A stretch of DNA of 64,000 nt from Oscillospiraceae bacterium (GCA_016288755.1 JAEELE010000137.1:1-64000), one strand, 5' to 3'. Shown: positions 34,620 through 43,216, counted from the stretch's first letter. Made by a program: numbers and translations. The notes: generated by a model not told the origin, from the letters alone.

Positions 34620-34648
34620 TTGAAATTGAACACCCTCTGTGATATAAT
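34620..34648 (+). promoter_or_regulatory. Host-type promoter overlapped by a dyad
   Basis: TTGAAA (34620-34625), 17 bases, TATAAT (34643-34648). The dyad CACCCTCTGT (34631-34640) / ACAGAGGGTG (34655-34664) overlaps the -10 and could be an operator, or a terminator on read-through RNA (followed by TCTTTC). Confidence 0.65.
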
Positions 34649-34704
34649 GATATTACAGAGGGTGTCTTTCAAAACGACAAACATGAATGAAAGTGGTGAT
34701 ACCA

Positions 34705-35067
34705 ATGAAAATTAAGCATGGCAGACACTCTGCTATCAAAGCTTCTACAAAGCCGATCATGGCTGCCGGAGAGGACTTCCTCGGTGAAGGTGTTGAAGAG
34801 ACTGAGATCTCGGATACCATTGATGATGTCGCAGATAGTGTTGACGATATGCAGGATGTCGTAGATGATCTTGAAGAGGATTCTCCCGACATTGAGGTCG
34901 ATAACAATATCGCGGATCACTATATTGCAGAATGTGATTCTTGTCAGGGCGTATTTATCTCGGCACTGATCGAGAGCGATCAGGAAGTCACAAAGATCTC
35001 CGGCATCTGCCCGATCTGCGGAAAAGAGACAGATCAGTATCTCAAATGGATCGTCAGAGAAGTTTGA
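34705..35067 (+). CDS. Small acidic protein with zinc-ribbon end
   Basis: 120 residues from ATG 34705 (MKIKHGRH), AGTGGTGAT upstream. The N-terminus is basic (KIKHGRHSAIKAS), the middle acidic (residues 25-75), and the end has a four-Cys zinc ribbon (CDSC...CPIC) spanning residues 82-112. Such ribbons bind zinc and often nucleic acid. Driven by the host-type promoter just upstream, so it may be made before phage-specific transcription. Function unknown. Confidence 0.5.
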   Translation: MKIKHGRHSAIKASTKPIMAAGEDFLGEGVEETEISDTIDDVADSVDDMQDVVDDLEEDSPDIEVDNNIADHYIAECDSCQGVFISALIESDQEVTKISGICPICGKETDQYLKWIVREV

Positions 35068-35083
35068 AGGTCGGGTGATTAGT

Positions 35084-35545
35084 ATGACTACCGATACTGT
35101 GACCGTTCTCGCGGTTGTGATGCCAGTCGTATCTGCTATACTTGTCGCTGTGCTGAATAATTGGGAAAAAATCAATCCAGGCAAGCGCAGAACAAAGCAG
35201 ACCCTTGAAGCTGTGAACAAACTGACCGACAACATGAAAACGATGTCAGATGAGATTCAGGGTATGAAAACAGATTTCGACCGGATGCAATCAGCGCAGC
35301 GCACAGCACTACAGACTCAGATACTGGAGAAATGCAGAGTCATCCAGTTAGCAGTCCACGATGGAGAGATCGACTACTCCGAAGAATTGAAACAGCTTAT
35401 CATCTTATACAGAGAGTATGCGTTATGCGGATTCAACAGTCAAGGGAAACTTTACTTCAATGACACGATAGCATTAGTATCAGAGCACGATAATGTGTTA
35501 GTCCGGGAGCTTATGAATACACTGTTTCCGGAGTACGAGCCTTAA
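35084..35545 (+). CDS. Membrane-anchored coiled-coil protein
   Basis: 153 residues from ATG 35084, chosen over GTG 35075 because AAGGTCGGGTG precedes it. Residues 5-25 form one membrane helix (VTVLAVVMPVVSAILVAVL), followed by a basic patch (GKRRTKQ) and a helical coiled coil (residues 40-110). Such a layout is found in small phage holin-like or spanin-like proteins, but also in membrane scaffolds. It starts 16 bases after the zinc-ribbon gene. Confidence 0.5.
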   Translation: MTTDTVTVLAVVMPVVSAILVAVLNNWEKINPGKRRTKQTLEAVNKLTDNMKTMSDEIQGMKTDFDRMQSAQRTALQTQILEKCRVIQLAVHDGEIDYSEELKQLIILYREYALCGFNSQGKLYFNDTIALVSEHDNVLVRELMNTLFPEYEP

Positions 35546-35560
35546 AGGAGGATTATTGGT

Positions 35561-36367
35561 ATGAAAAGGTATATTAAGAGTGGATCTGAACTCCGCGGTA
35601 AATCATTTGCAGATGTGCTGAATATCGCAAAAACGAATCCGATCTGCTGTATTTCTGCAATCACAGATGTTAATCGGAATGACCCTGAAAAAAGATCCTA
35701 TGATACCAAACGGCTGGAGTCTGACATCGCAGCAGACTATGATTATATTCCGGTTTTAGGCGGATGGGTTGATCCAAAATATGGAGAGTCAACAGAGGAA
35801 AGTTTTATCGTTATCGGATATGACTACGACAAACAGAATCCTGACATCTTCAAGGATTGGATGATTCATCTATGTGGTAAATACGATCAGTGGGCTGTTC
35901 TCATTATAGATAAGGTGTACGATGATGATATCAGCGATGATATGAAATCTCGCAGAATGGATCAATATCGACTGTTTTCAGATCCGAAATATTCAGATCG
36001 TGATCTAAATAAATCCGAGTATAAATCGCAGCGTGATATGCACGAAAGACTAATGGTTACGAATGATCTCGATCTGTATCAGATTCACGGAGTATACTAC
36101 GATCGAAATGGAAATATCACAGATGAGTTTTACAATGTGAGTCCGCGACAGATTGGTGATTATTTTACGCAGCTTGCTCCTGGTGCAAGATTCACGCTTA
36201 TGGCAAGTCAGATTGTTAGACCGAAATTCTTTTCAAATCCATCTACAATCAGAGCGTATCATCGAATCATGTCATCAGATCAGAGAATCAGCAGTCTCGA
36301 TAGATATAAGAGATCAAATGATTTTCTGGAAAGAGCATCTGCCTTTGAGAAGATTTATTTCGGATGA
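35561..36367 (+). CDS. Tagged protein, DUF3293-like appearance
   Basis: 268 residues, starting MKRYIKSG, ATG after AAAGGAGGATTATTGGT. Residues 30-140 have an alpha/beta pattern (CCISAITDVNRNDP, KRLESDIAADYDYIPVLGGWV, EESFIVIGYDY) that recalls DUF3293, but I rate that low. The C-terminal part is rich in Tyr/Arg and short helices. Shares the tag with other genes in this region. AT-rich codons, unlike the highly expressed head genes. Confidence 0.4.
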   Translation: MKRYIKSGSELRGKSFADVLNIAKTNPICCISAITDVNRNDPEKRSYDTKRLESDIAADYDYIPVLGGWVDPKYGESTEESFIVIGYDYDKQNPDIFKDWMIHLCGKYDQWAVLIIDKVYDDDISDDMKSRRMDQYRLFSDPKYSDRDLNKSEYKSQRDMHERLMVTNDLDLYQIHGVYYDRNGNITDEFYNVSPRQIGDYFTQLAPGARFTLMASQIVRPKFFSNPSTIRAYHRIMSSDQRISSLDRYKRSNDFLERASAFEKIYFG

Positions 36368-36396
36368 TATTTATATCTGAAAGGTGTGATACACAA

Positions 36397-36768
36397 ATGA
36401 AGGAAACTATCCTCACGAATGTTATCAATCTCGTGTTCACGATTGCAACAGCGATCCTTTTGCCGATGCTTGCGGCATGGCTGCGGTCGAAAACACAGAA
36501 TGAAAATCTCCGGTCTATGATTACAGACATCGAGAACACTGTCAAAACATGTGTTGACTATACAGAGCAGGTCGTTGTGTCAAGTCTGAAAGATTCTTCC
36601 GGATGGACAGACGAAGCTAAGGCAAAGGTCAAGTCAGATACGATCACTGCTGTCATTGATATGCTCCTCGTTTCTACCGTAAATACTATGACAGCAAATA
36701 AGATCGACATCGAAGAATATGTCTCCGCGAAGATCGAGGCGTATATCCAGCAGAAAAAAGCTGCATGA
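36397..36768 (+). CDS. Holin-like protein (LLH family type)
   Basis: 123 residues from ATG 36397 with AAAGGTGTGAT upstream. One membrane helix at residues 8-27 (NLVFTIATAILLPMLAAWL) is followed by a charged helical body (RSMITDIENTVKTCVDYTEQVV) and a Lys-rich end. This is the layout of the LLH-type phage holins, which permit endolysin escape. The GH25 endolysin lies 11 kb upstream, so lysis genes would be unlinked. Assignment by pattern. Confidence 0.55.
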   Translation: MKETILTNVINLVFTIATAILLPMLAAWLRSKTQNENLRSMITDIENTVKTCVDYTEQVVVSSLKDSSGWTDEAKAKVKSDTITAVIDMLLVSTVNTMTANKIDIEEYVSAKIEAYIQQKKAA

Positions 36769-36781
36769 GCGCGAAATTCTC

Positions 36782-36800
36782 ACGTTATATATATTAGGGA
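36782..36800 (+). promoter_or_regulatory. Phage-type promoter motif
   Basis: ACGTTATATATATTAGGGA, followed by a GGAGTATC/GATACTCC hairpin (36798-36826) with a T-run in the leader of the helicase gene, which may attenuate it. Confidence 0.55.
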
Positions 36801-36853
36801 GTATCTTGATAAATACTTGATACTCCTATTTTTATAACGGAGGTATTTTTACA

Positions 36854-38440
36854 ATGTATAACGATGCACAACAGAAAGCGATTGATTCTAAAGAGAAACG
36901 GATCCTCTGCCTTTCCGCAGCTGGATCAGGAAAGACAAGTGTACTGATCGGAAGAGTGTCAAAGCTTGTATCTGATGGAGTATCACCAGAGAGCATCCTT
37001 GTCCTGACTTTTACCAATGCGGCTGCTCAGGAGATGAAAGACCGCTACAGGAAATACAATCCGGATAAATCAAGCCCGATGTTCGGAACATTTCATAGCT
37101 TCTGCTTCCGACTGCTCACTCACGATCCTGCGGTCAGATCTGCAATCGGGTACTCAATCGCTCCGAGAGTAGCATCTGATGCGCAGATCAAACGGATCAA
37201 GACCAAATGTAAAACGACATTAGGAACAAAGCTTCCAGATTCGGCAATAAACGGTACTCCTGAATTTCTGAAATCTAAAGAAAAATTCGAGTGTGACGCG
37301 TTCAAGAAACTCTACAACAAAACACTCCGACAGGAAGGACTCATCACATTCGATATCATGTGCTATGATGTAGCAAAGTTATTCGCGGAGAATCATCCTT
37401 GCATTGCAAAATATAAGCAGAGATTCCAGTATGTATTTGTCGATGAGTTTCAGGATACCGATAGCAAGCAATGGGATTTCGTCAGATCCTTTACTGACTC
37501 CAGCATCTTTGTGGTCGGTGATGCAAGGCAGGCGATCTACCGTTTCAGAGGAGCGGACAGTGAGATCATCAAGCGGCTAGCAGAAAACGCTGAGTGGACC
37601 ACGATCAAGCTTGAAGAAAACTACCGGAGTACAGAGCAGATCTGCGCAGTAGCAAATAAGACTCACGATAAGATCTGGGGCAATTCACCGTATAACATCA
37701 AGCTTCATGCAAACAAAACCGGAGATAAGGTAGAGTGGAAAAATATCTCGCTCTGCCCAGAATACGATGCGATTATGCGTTTTATCGAAGGCTCCGCTGA
37801 CGGTCAGACTATTGCAATCCTCTGCCGGACTAATCGCGAGGTAGATGCAATCGTGGAGCGGCTGAGAAAGTTCAAGATCCCATACTCCACAAAGAATGAA
37901 AGCGACTATACTCCGCAGATCATTCGCAGCGCACTGGATGACTCCTATCTGATTGAGTTTATTTCAAGTCATCTTTCACAGCAGGACTTCAATGAGTTTA
38001 TCCGAATGTCAGTTATCGACCCGGAGCTGACAACAAACAAAGATAAATTCATGATGATGTTCGGAACAAAGCTGCCAGATATCTCTACAAAGGTTTTAGG
38101 TGTATCCGAAATTCTGAAATCAGATTCTCCATATGCGGATAAACTGACATTGATCCTCGGTCTGCTCGGAAAGCAAGTTTCTACTACAAAACTGATGGAA
38201 TCCAATCAGGATATCATCGACTTTTTGACAAACATCGAGATCGCATCAAATGTCAAGAGTGAGATCTATGTCGGTACGATTCACTCTTCAAAGGGTCTGG
38301 AATACGACCGGGTACATTTGATGGGTGTCGGCAGCAGATCATTCCGCATTGACGATGATGAGGACAATCTAAACCTTTACTATGTAGGAATCACTCGGGC
38401 AAAAGAGCATCTGACAATATGGAATGGGGATGTATTATGA
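36854..38440 (+). CDS. UvrD/Rep-like superfamily 1 helicase
   Basis: 528 residues, ATG after ACGGAGGTATTTTTACA. Motifs in order: Q motif DAQQKAI, Walker A SAAGSGKT (21-28), TFTNAAAQEM, DEFQDTD near residue 200, GDARQAIYRFRGAD near 225, LEENYRS, then YVGTIHSSKGLEYDRV and LYYVGITRAKEHL. These are complete, so it should be an active 3'-5' DNA helicase. Shorter than cellular UvrD (about 720), mainly by a reduced 2B region. Its stop overlaps the next start (ATGA). Confidence 0.85.
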   Translation: MYNDAQQKAIDSKEKRILCLSAAGSGKTSVLIGRVSKLVSDGVSPESILVLTFTNAAAQEMKDRYRKYNPDKSSPMFGTFHSFCFRLLTHDPAVRSAIGYSIAPRVASDAQIKRIKTKCKTTLGTKLPDSAINGTPEFLKSKEKFECDAFKKLYNKTLRQEGLITFDIMCYDVAKLFAENHPCIAKYKQRFQYVFVDEFQDTDSKQWDFVRSFTDSSIFVVGDARQAIYRFRGADSEIIKRLAENAEWTTIKLEENYRSTEQICAVANKTHDKIWGNSPYNIKLHANKTGDKVEWKNISLCPEYDAIMRFIEGSADGQTIAILCRTNREVDAIVERLRKFKIPYSTKNESDYTPQIIRSALDDSYLIEFISSHLSQQDFNEFIRMSVIDPELTTNKDKFMMMFGTKLPDISTKVLGVSEILKSDSPYADKLTLILGLLGKQVSTTKLMESNQDIIDFLTNIEIASNVKSEIYVGTIHSSKGLEYDRVHLMGVGSRSFRIDDDEDNLNLYYVGITRAKEHLTIWNGDVL

Positions 38441-38760
38441 AAAGCAGATTGCCTACTCTGGAGCGCAGGATCAAGGAAGAGGTTGCGCGTCAGGTAAAGC
38501 AAGAAAGATCAATGCTTTATGATGAAGTATCCTCCGATGTAGTCAGGCAGGCGGTAGCGGTTTCCGCTTTCTGTCTCGAAAAAGGCTTTGAGTTTACTGC
38601 CGACGATATCAAGCGGTTTATTGATGACGTATTTTCTATACTTGATATTCAGCCTTTAGGTCATGAGATCACAGCTCCGGGAATAATCAAATATATCAAG
38701 TCGAAATACGGCATCGACCTTGACACATTTCAAGTTTTAACAAAGGGTGAGAAAGAGTGA
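38437..38760 (+). CDS. Small helical protein coupled to the helicase, unknown
   Basis: 107 residues from ATG 38437, which overlaps the helicase stop; ATG 38419 has no better site. Predicted helical, with a charged N-terminus (RRIKEEVARQVKQER) and hydrophobic helices (AVAVSAFCLEKGFEF). No family recognised. Coupling on both sides (helicase and ThyX) suggests it belongs to DNA metabolism. Confidence 0.45.
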   Translation: MKSRLPTLERRIKEEVARQVKQERSMLYDEVSSDVVRQAVAVSAFCLEKGFEFTADDIKRFIDDVFSILDIQPLGHEITAPGIIKYIKSKYGIDLDTFQVLTKGEKE

Positions 38761-39530
38761 ATGTAGAAATACTGAATCCGGAAGTGCTGGAGCATCTGTA
38801 CCAGAATCACGGTGAATTTGCATGTGTATGCTATGATACGGATGAAAAATATGCAGAAAGAGTCGGAGCGGCTTGCCAGAAATCAGGGCATATGAGTGGC
38901 AGCCGGTGCGAATACATCAAATTCAGAATCTCTGATATTGACCGCGGAACAGCCGAGCAGATCATGCGACATGAGATCGGAGCGGATCCAGACCTTACTG
39001 ATATTGACAACTATGCCGATTTGTCCATGCGCATCACAGATGTTTCACCGGATCAAATCGTAAAGAATATGGCATCCTTCCGCTATATTGATAAGACCGG
39101 ATTCAATTATGCGACTCCAAAATCTATTGAGATGAGCGACAATGCAAATCATATATACTATGAAGCGATGCAGATGATCGACCGTTACAGAACATTGATA
39201 AAAGATGCTCTGCTGGAGGATGGAATTTCAGAATCAAGAGCAGTACAGGATTCAAATATGATCCTCCCGAGAGCTACTACCTCTGAATTAGTGATCGGAT
39301 TTACTCCGGAAGCCCTGATCCATTTCTGTCATAAGCGACTATGCTCCAGAGCGCAGGAGTTTATCCATGAAGTAGCAAAGCAAATGAAGCTTGCGGTATC
39401 TGTCTATAATCAAAAATTCGCATCAGAGCTTGTACCGCACTGCGAATACCTTATGTGGTGTCCAGAGGGAAGTAAATGCTGCGGCAGGCATAAGACAAGA
39501 GAAGAATTGATCGCGATCCTGAATAAATAA
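38757..39530 (+). CDS. thyX: Flavin-dependent thymidylate synthase ThyX, divergent
   Basis: 257 residues, GTG start overlapping the previous stop. ThyX features: CRCEYIKFRIS-type strand (SRCEYIKFRISDIDR), EQIMRHEIG, NMASFRYIDKTGFNY, and the late motif ATTSELVIGFTPEALIHFC...RAQEFI. It makes dTMP from dUMP with FADH2. The usual RHR...S..RY motif is split: RHE replaces RHR and about 30 residues separate it from N-x-x-S-x-RY. A C-terminal Cys cluster (CPEGSKCCGRH) resembles that of other clostridial ThyX proteins. Likely functional, but the changed motif should be checked. Confidence 0.7.
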   Translation: MNVEILNPEVLEHLYQNHGEFACVCYDTDEKYAERVGAACQKSGHMSGSRCEYIKFRISDIDRGTAEQIMRHEIGADPDLTDIDNYADLSMRITDVSPDQIVKNMASFRYIDKTGFNYATPKSIEMSDNANHIYYEAMQMIDRYRTLIKDALLEDGISESRAVQDSNMILPRATTSELVIGFTPEALIHFCHKRLCSRAQEFIHEVAKQMKLAVSVYNQKFASELVPHCEYLMWCPEGSKCCGRHKTREELIAILNK

Positions 39531-39534
39531 TAAT

Positions 39535-39596
39535 TCACCGCCCGGAAACGGTTTCTAACCTTTTATAAGGTGTAGAAAACTGTAGCTAGGCGGTGA
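39535..39596 (+). promoter_or_regulatory. Inverted repeat covering a ribosome site, with a phage promoter inside
   Basis: TCACCGCC (39535-39542) pairs with GGCGGTGA (39589-39596), the ribosome site of the next gene; GGTTTCTA/TAGAAAAC extend the stem. The promoter TAACCTTTTATAAGGTGTAGA (39556-39576) is in the loop. Same layout as at 25799-25858. Confidence 0.55.
39556..39576 (+). promoter_or_regulatory. Phage-type promoter motif, variant
   Basis: A CCTTTTATAAGGTGTAG form of the motif, lacking the TATATA core but at the usual place before a ribosome site. Confidence 0.4.
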
Positions 39597-39601
39597 TTTT
39601 T

Positions 39602-40015
39602 ATGCAATTACAGATTCCGAATACAGGCAAATATCTCGTTCCGGGAGACATTATCAGAATCGGTAGATTCAGCGATATTGATTTTGAAGTCCAGTACGGC
39701 TGGTATACATGGGGAGGAAACCGCCCGTTCATGGGATGGTCTTTGCGCAATCTTGCAACAGGAGATGTAAAGCCGATCCAGAGCATTGATCTGATTGATG
39801 TCTACATGATAAGTCATGCTCCGACACCGGCATCAGAAACCGTGACGCTGTATAGATATGCTCCTGCAACAGTTTACAGGCTCGGACAGCTCCTGTATTA
39901 CACAATCGGAACAGTATATCAGGCAGCACGGGATTTCACTTCCTGCGATACCGAAGAAACCGAATCTGCCGATTTTGCCGCAGATATTGCCGCCGGAAAT
40001 CTCATTGAGTTATAA
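39602..40015 (+). CDS. Tail-fibre-associated protein with carbohydrate-binding-like repeat
   Basis: 137 residues from ATG 39602 (MQLQIPNT), with AGGCGGTGA upstream; GTG 39593 overlaps that site. Two blocks: residues 1-70 (VPGDIIRIGRFSD, EVQYGWYTWGGNRP) and residues 80-137, a YAPATVYRLGQLLYY...YQAARDFTS unit like small CBM5/12-type carbohydrate-binding domains. The same two blocks make up the N-terminal half of the next protein, so they arose by duplication. Probable fibre base or adaptor. Confidence 0.55.
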   Translation: MQLQIPNTGKYLVPGDIIRIGRFSDIDFEVQYGWYTWGGNRPFMGWSLRNLATGDVKPIQSIDLIDVYMISHAPTPASETVTLYRYAPATVYRLGQLLYYTIGTVYQAARDFTSCDTEETESADFAADIAAGNLIEL

Positions 40016-40033
40016 AGAAAGAGGGTATAAAAT

Positions 40034-40840
40034 ATGGACAGCGTTCTGATTCAGGATATTCACATGCATGTTCCGGACACTGACATTTACATCTATGTCG
40101 GTGATGTCTGCACTGTTCCGAAACTCGGTCCGGGAAACTGGACAGCGTGGTATGGATGGTATACACCGGAAAACTCTCATCCTGTCTACGGCTGGTTTTT
40201 CATGAATGATTCAGGTACAAACGTGTATCCGGTCAGATTCATCTATTTTGACGGGATTGAAGTTGTAGCGCATACACCTATAGATGGATCTCCTGTGGAA
40301 TATGCTCCGGCTACACAGTATACAAAGGGTCAGCTCGTTTATAAAGATGCCGGGACAATATATCAGGCTACGCAGGATTTCACATCTTCCGACACAGGAG
40401 ATGTAGATGCTGACCTCGCAGCAGATGTCGCATCAGGATACCTTGTACTCATCAATGAGATCAAGGGGCCGATGATTTTCAAAGGGAGTCTCGGAACAGG
40501 CGGTACTGTCGAATCTCTCCCTACGGCATCAGAGGAAAATAACGGATACACATATATAGTCATCACTGCCGGAACATATCAGGGAGTAGCTGCCGAAGTC
40601 GGAGATCTGCTGATCTCAAACGGAAATACATGGGTATTGATTCCTTCCGGTGATGAGCCTAGCGGAACTGTAACAAATGTCGCCGCATCAAGCCCTAACA
40701 GCTCTATCACAATCACTGGATCCCCTATTACCACAACAGGAACAATCGGAATATCATTTACTCCTCCGATCATGACGCAAGCTGAATATGATCTCCTGAC
40801 TACAAAAGATAATCCACTATACTTCATCTATGAAGCATAA
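40034..40840 (+). CDS. Tail-fibre protein
   Basis: 268 residues. Residues 1-140 repeat the layout of the preceding protein (TAWYGWYTPENSHP and YAPATQYTKGQLVYKDAGTIYQATQDF). Residues 150-245 (GTGGTVESLPTASEENNGYTYIV, then TNVAASSPNSSITITGSP, described in parts) are the Gly/Thr/Ser-rich repeat form of phage fibres. It precedes the DGR target, so these three genes probably make one fibre with the diversified receptor-binding tip. Confidence 0.6.
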   Translation: MDSVLIQDIHMHVPDTDIYIYVGDVCTVPKLGPGNWTAWYGWYTPENSHPVYGWFFMNDSGTNVYPVRFIYFDGIEVVAHTPIDGSPVEYAPATQYTKGQLVYKDAGTIYQATQDFTSSDTGDVDADLAADVASGYLVLINEIKGPMIFKGSLGTGGTVESLPTASEENNGYTYIVITAGTYQGVAAEVGDLLISNGNTWVLIPSGDEPSGTVTNVAASSPNSSITITGSPITTTGTIGISFTPPIMTQAEYDLLTTKDNPLYFIYEA

Positions 40841-40857
40841 AGAGGTGAGTATATAAA

Positions 40858-43206
40858 ATGCCTATTTATACGACACCTGCAAGACAAGGTATTATTACAA
40901 AAACTCCTCCGATCAAAGGTGAGCCTATCAAGTTTTGTTGTGATACAGCGGGCGCTCTGACTGCGTGGTCGATGCTCGGCAACGGACAGCAAACCGGAAC
41001 GCCATCGCCGCAGAATATTATCATGCCAGAGTTTGTCGGCGTGAGGACGGGGAATCTCAACAGCGCCGTAACCGTTGCGTATGGCACACAGCGAAACGCC
41101 TATTATGCGGATATAAGCATTGATGCTGATAAAATGACAACGCTCATAAGTGAAATAAACGCAATAAGCGGCGACAAGTATCTGAATTTCTCCGTGAGCA
41201 ATGCAGCATTCACGCCAAATCTGTATATTTCATTCAGCGGCGGAACGCCCGCCCGTGATTTGCGAAATCCACCTTTCAAAATAAACGCCGGTGAAACAGT
41301 GTCAACGCTTATTTTCCGTGGACGAAGCGACAGTGCAGACTATACAGGCGTTACAATAACCGCGTCAGAATTCATGCTCAACACCGGCTCCACCGCCCTT
41401 CCCTACGAGCCCTACGGCTACAAAATCCCAATCACCTGCGCCGGACAGACTGTGCCTGTCTACCTCGGGCAGACGCAGACGGTGCGGCGGATCAAGAAGT
41501 TGGTGCTGACGGGGGAGGAATCATATCTCAAACAAGGTTCAACATCAACGCTTACGCTATATAGCACTTTTGTTGCAAAAAATGCAGCTAGTAGAAACAA
41601 CGTGATCTGTTCTCACTTGCCATTTTCGTACAGTTATTCAACAGAAACATCTATTTGTTTTTATTCTGACCTTCGTAACCTATTCTTGAATTTCGGACTA
41701 GATATCATGAACGCGCAGACAAGCGGAAACACGGTCGCTGGTCTGAAAGAATACCTCGCCGCACAATACGCCGCAGGAACTCCAGTGACTGTATGGTACG
41801 TCCTAGCCGAACCACAAACCACAATCGTCAACGAACCTCTTGCAAAAATCGGAGACTATGCGGACGAACTGCACAGCACCGATGCCGCCGTCACGATCCC
41901 GACCGCAAAGGGCGCGAACGTGCTGACCGTTGACACGGAGCTGCCTCCATCATCTGTATCTATAACTATACCTGATATGTATCCTTCAATCAATAAAATC
42001 CCGATTACTGGAACTAATAAAGAGGTAAAGCATATTCTCGATCAAAGCGGAAATTTTGTATATAGATCTCCGCAGTATTATACATGGGAAGGTATAAGGA
42101 AAATAGTCAGAGCCGGATTAGCACCTCAATATTATCCTCTCGGAAGTATTATCTATGATAATTTTAACCCTTCTACCGGAACAGCTTTTCAAGTAGTGGC
42201 ATATGATAATCATTTCGACCCGACTTTGACTGCACAAGGCTATACTCATTCTATGACTCTTTGTGAGTTATTGCTTGATGATGTGATTACAATGGATGCT
42301 GCAGAGGCTTTTCTGTATACTAATCAGGCGCTTCCGGCTGGCACTTATAAATTCACGATTCCGAATTATGACGCATCATACGGCGGAAATAAGACATATT
42401 ATTTCACATCGACAGCAGAACTTCCGGCAAATAGCCAAATCGTGATGAGCTGGCCGTATACTCAGACACCAAAAACGGTGACAGGATATGCACCTACAGC
42501 ATCTCTCACGGCTATGGAAAACCCAACAGCGGCAACTGGATGGAACGCACTGACTTTGACTGAATGGGTTGACGGTACATCTCCGGCTGCAACAGATTTA
42601 GGCACGATTGCAGGGCCGACAAATCAGGCGGGTACATCATCTTACGGATCAATGAATCATATTCATAGAGCACGGTACGGCTCAAATAATTATCTGCAAT
42701 CCGGTGCAAGACAGTATCTCAATTCTGACAAAGCCGCAAATGCATGGTGGAAACCGCAGACGATTTTTGATAGACCATACGGAAGCAGTAATATTGCTGG
42801 AAAGCTGACAAAGCTGTCTCCGAGCTTTGTAGATGTTCTGGCTATACCGACAATCCAGAGCAGAACAAATCAATACTTTGAGACTACTTCTCTTGATGGT
42901 ACGACCTTTACACTGTCAACAAATTATAATATTCAGACAGATCGGCTATTCCTGCTTTCACCTATGGAAATCGGATTTTCCACTACGGACACAACAGTCG
43001 GTACTCTTATGGGATACTATCAGGGCGCGACAGATGCAAAGAGAATAAAATACAAAAAGTCTAATGGAAATGCACACTACTGGTGGTTAAGGACTCCCTA
43101 CCCTTCCTACTGCAACCATTTCCGAACTGTCAGCGCGGCAGGCGCTTTGTACCACTACAGTGCGTACAGCAGGCTAGGGCTCCCCGCCGCCGCTTGCATC
43201 CAATAA
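40858..43206 (+). CDS. DGR target: tail-fibre tip with variable C-type-lectin-like domain
   Basis: 782 residues, ATG after AAAGAGGTGAGTATATAAA. Residues 1-370 are a mosaic fibre segment with GC-richer, host-like codons in 40930-41510. Residues 380-782 include a region (KNYYFTSTAELPANSQIV...-like NKTYYFTSTAE) and a C-terminal DUF6273/C-lectin-type fold ending WWLRTPYPSYCNHFRT...GLPAAACIQ. The last 36 residues are the variable repeat. The varied codons change Asn or similar in the template to Tyr, His, Ser, Thr, Arg and Ala. It should be the phage's receptor-binding or adhesion tip. Confidence 0.85.
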   Translation: MPIYTTPARQGIITKTPPIKGEPIKFCCDTAGALTAWSMLGNGQQTGTPSPQNIIMPEFVGVRTGNLNSAVTVAYGTQRNAYYADISIDADKMTTLISEINAISGDKYLNFSVSNAAFTPNLYISFSGGTPARDLRNPPFKINAGETVSTLIFRGRSDSADYTGVTITASEFMLNTGSTALPYEPYGYKIPITCAGQTVPVYLGQTQTVRRIKKLVLTGEESYLKQGSTSTLTLYSTFVAKNAASRNNVICSHLPFSYSYSTETSICFYSDLRNLFLNFGLDIMNAQTSGNTVAGLKEYLAAQYAAGTPVTVWYVLAEPQTTIVNEPLAKIGDYADELHSTDAAVTIPTAKGANVLTVDTELPPSSVSITIPDMYPSINKIPITGTNKEVKHILDQSGNFVYRSPQYYTWEGIRKIVRAGLAPQYYPLGSIIYDNFNPSTGTAFQVVAYDNHFDPTLTAQGYTHSMTLCELLLDDVITMDAAEAFLYTNQALPAGTYKFTIPNYDASYGGNKTYYFTSTAELPANSQIVMSWPYTQTPKTVTGYAPTASLTAMENPTAATGWNALTLTEWVDGTSPAATDLGTIAGPTNQAGTSSYGSMNHIHRARYGSNNYLQSGARQYLNSDKAANAWWKPQTIFDRPYGSSNIAGKLTKLSPSFVDVLAIPTIQSRTNQYFETTSLDGTTFTLSTNYNIQTDRLFLLSPMEIGFSTTDTTVGTLMGYYQGATDAKRIKYKKSNGNAHYWWLRTPYPSYCNHFRTVSAAGALYHYSAYSRLGLPAAACIQ
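43091..43198 (+). repeat. DGR variable repeat (VR)
   Basis: 108 bp, aligned without gaps to the template at 43753-43860. 15 differences: 14 at template A (to T, C or G) and one T to G. The GC-rich block GGGCTCCCCGCCGCCG near the 3' end is unchanged and is the likely homing-initiation region. Confidence 0.92.
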
Positions 43207-43216
43207 TCTCCTAATC

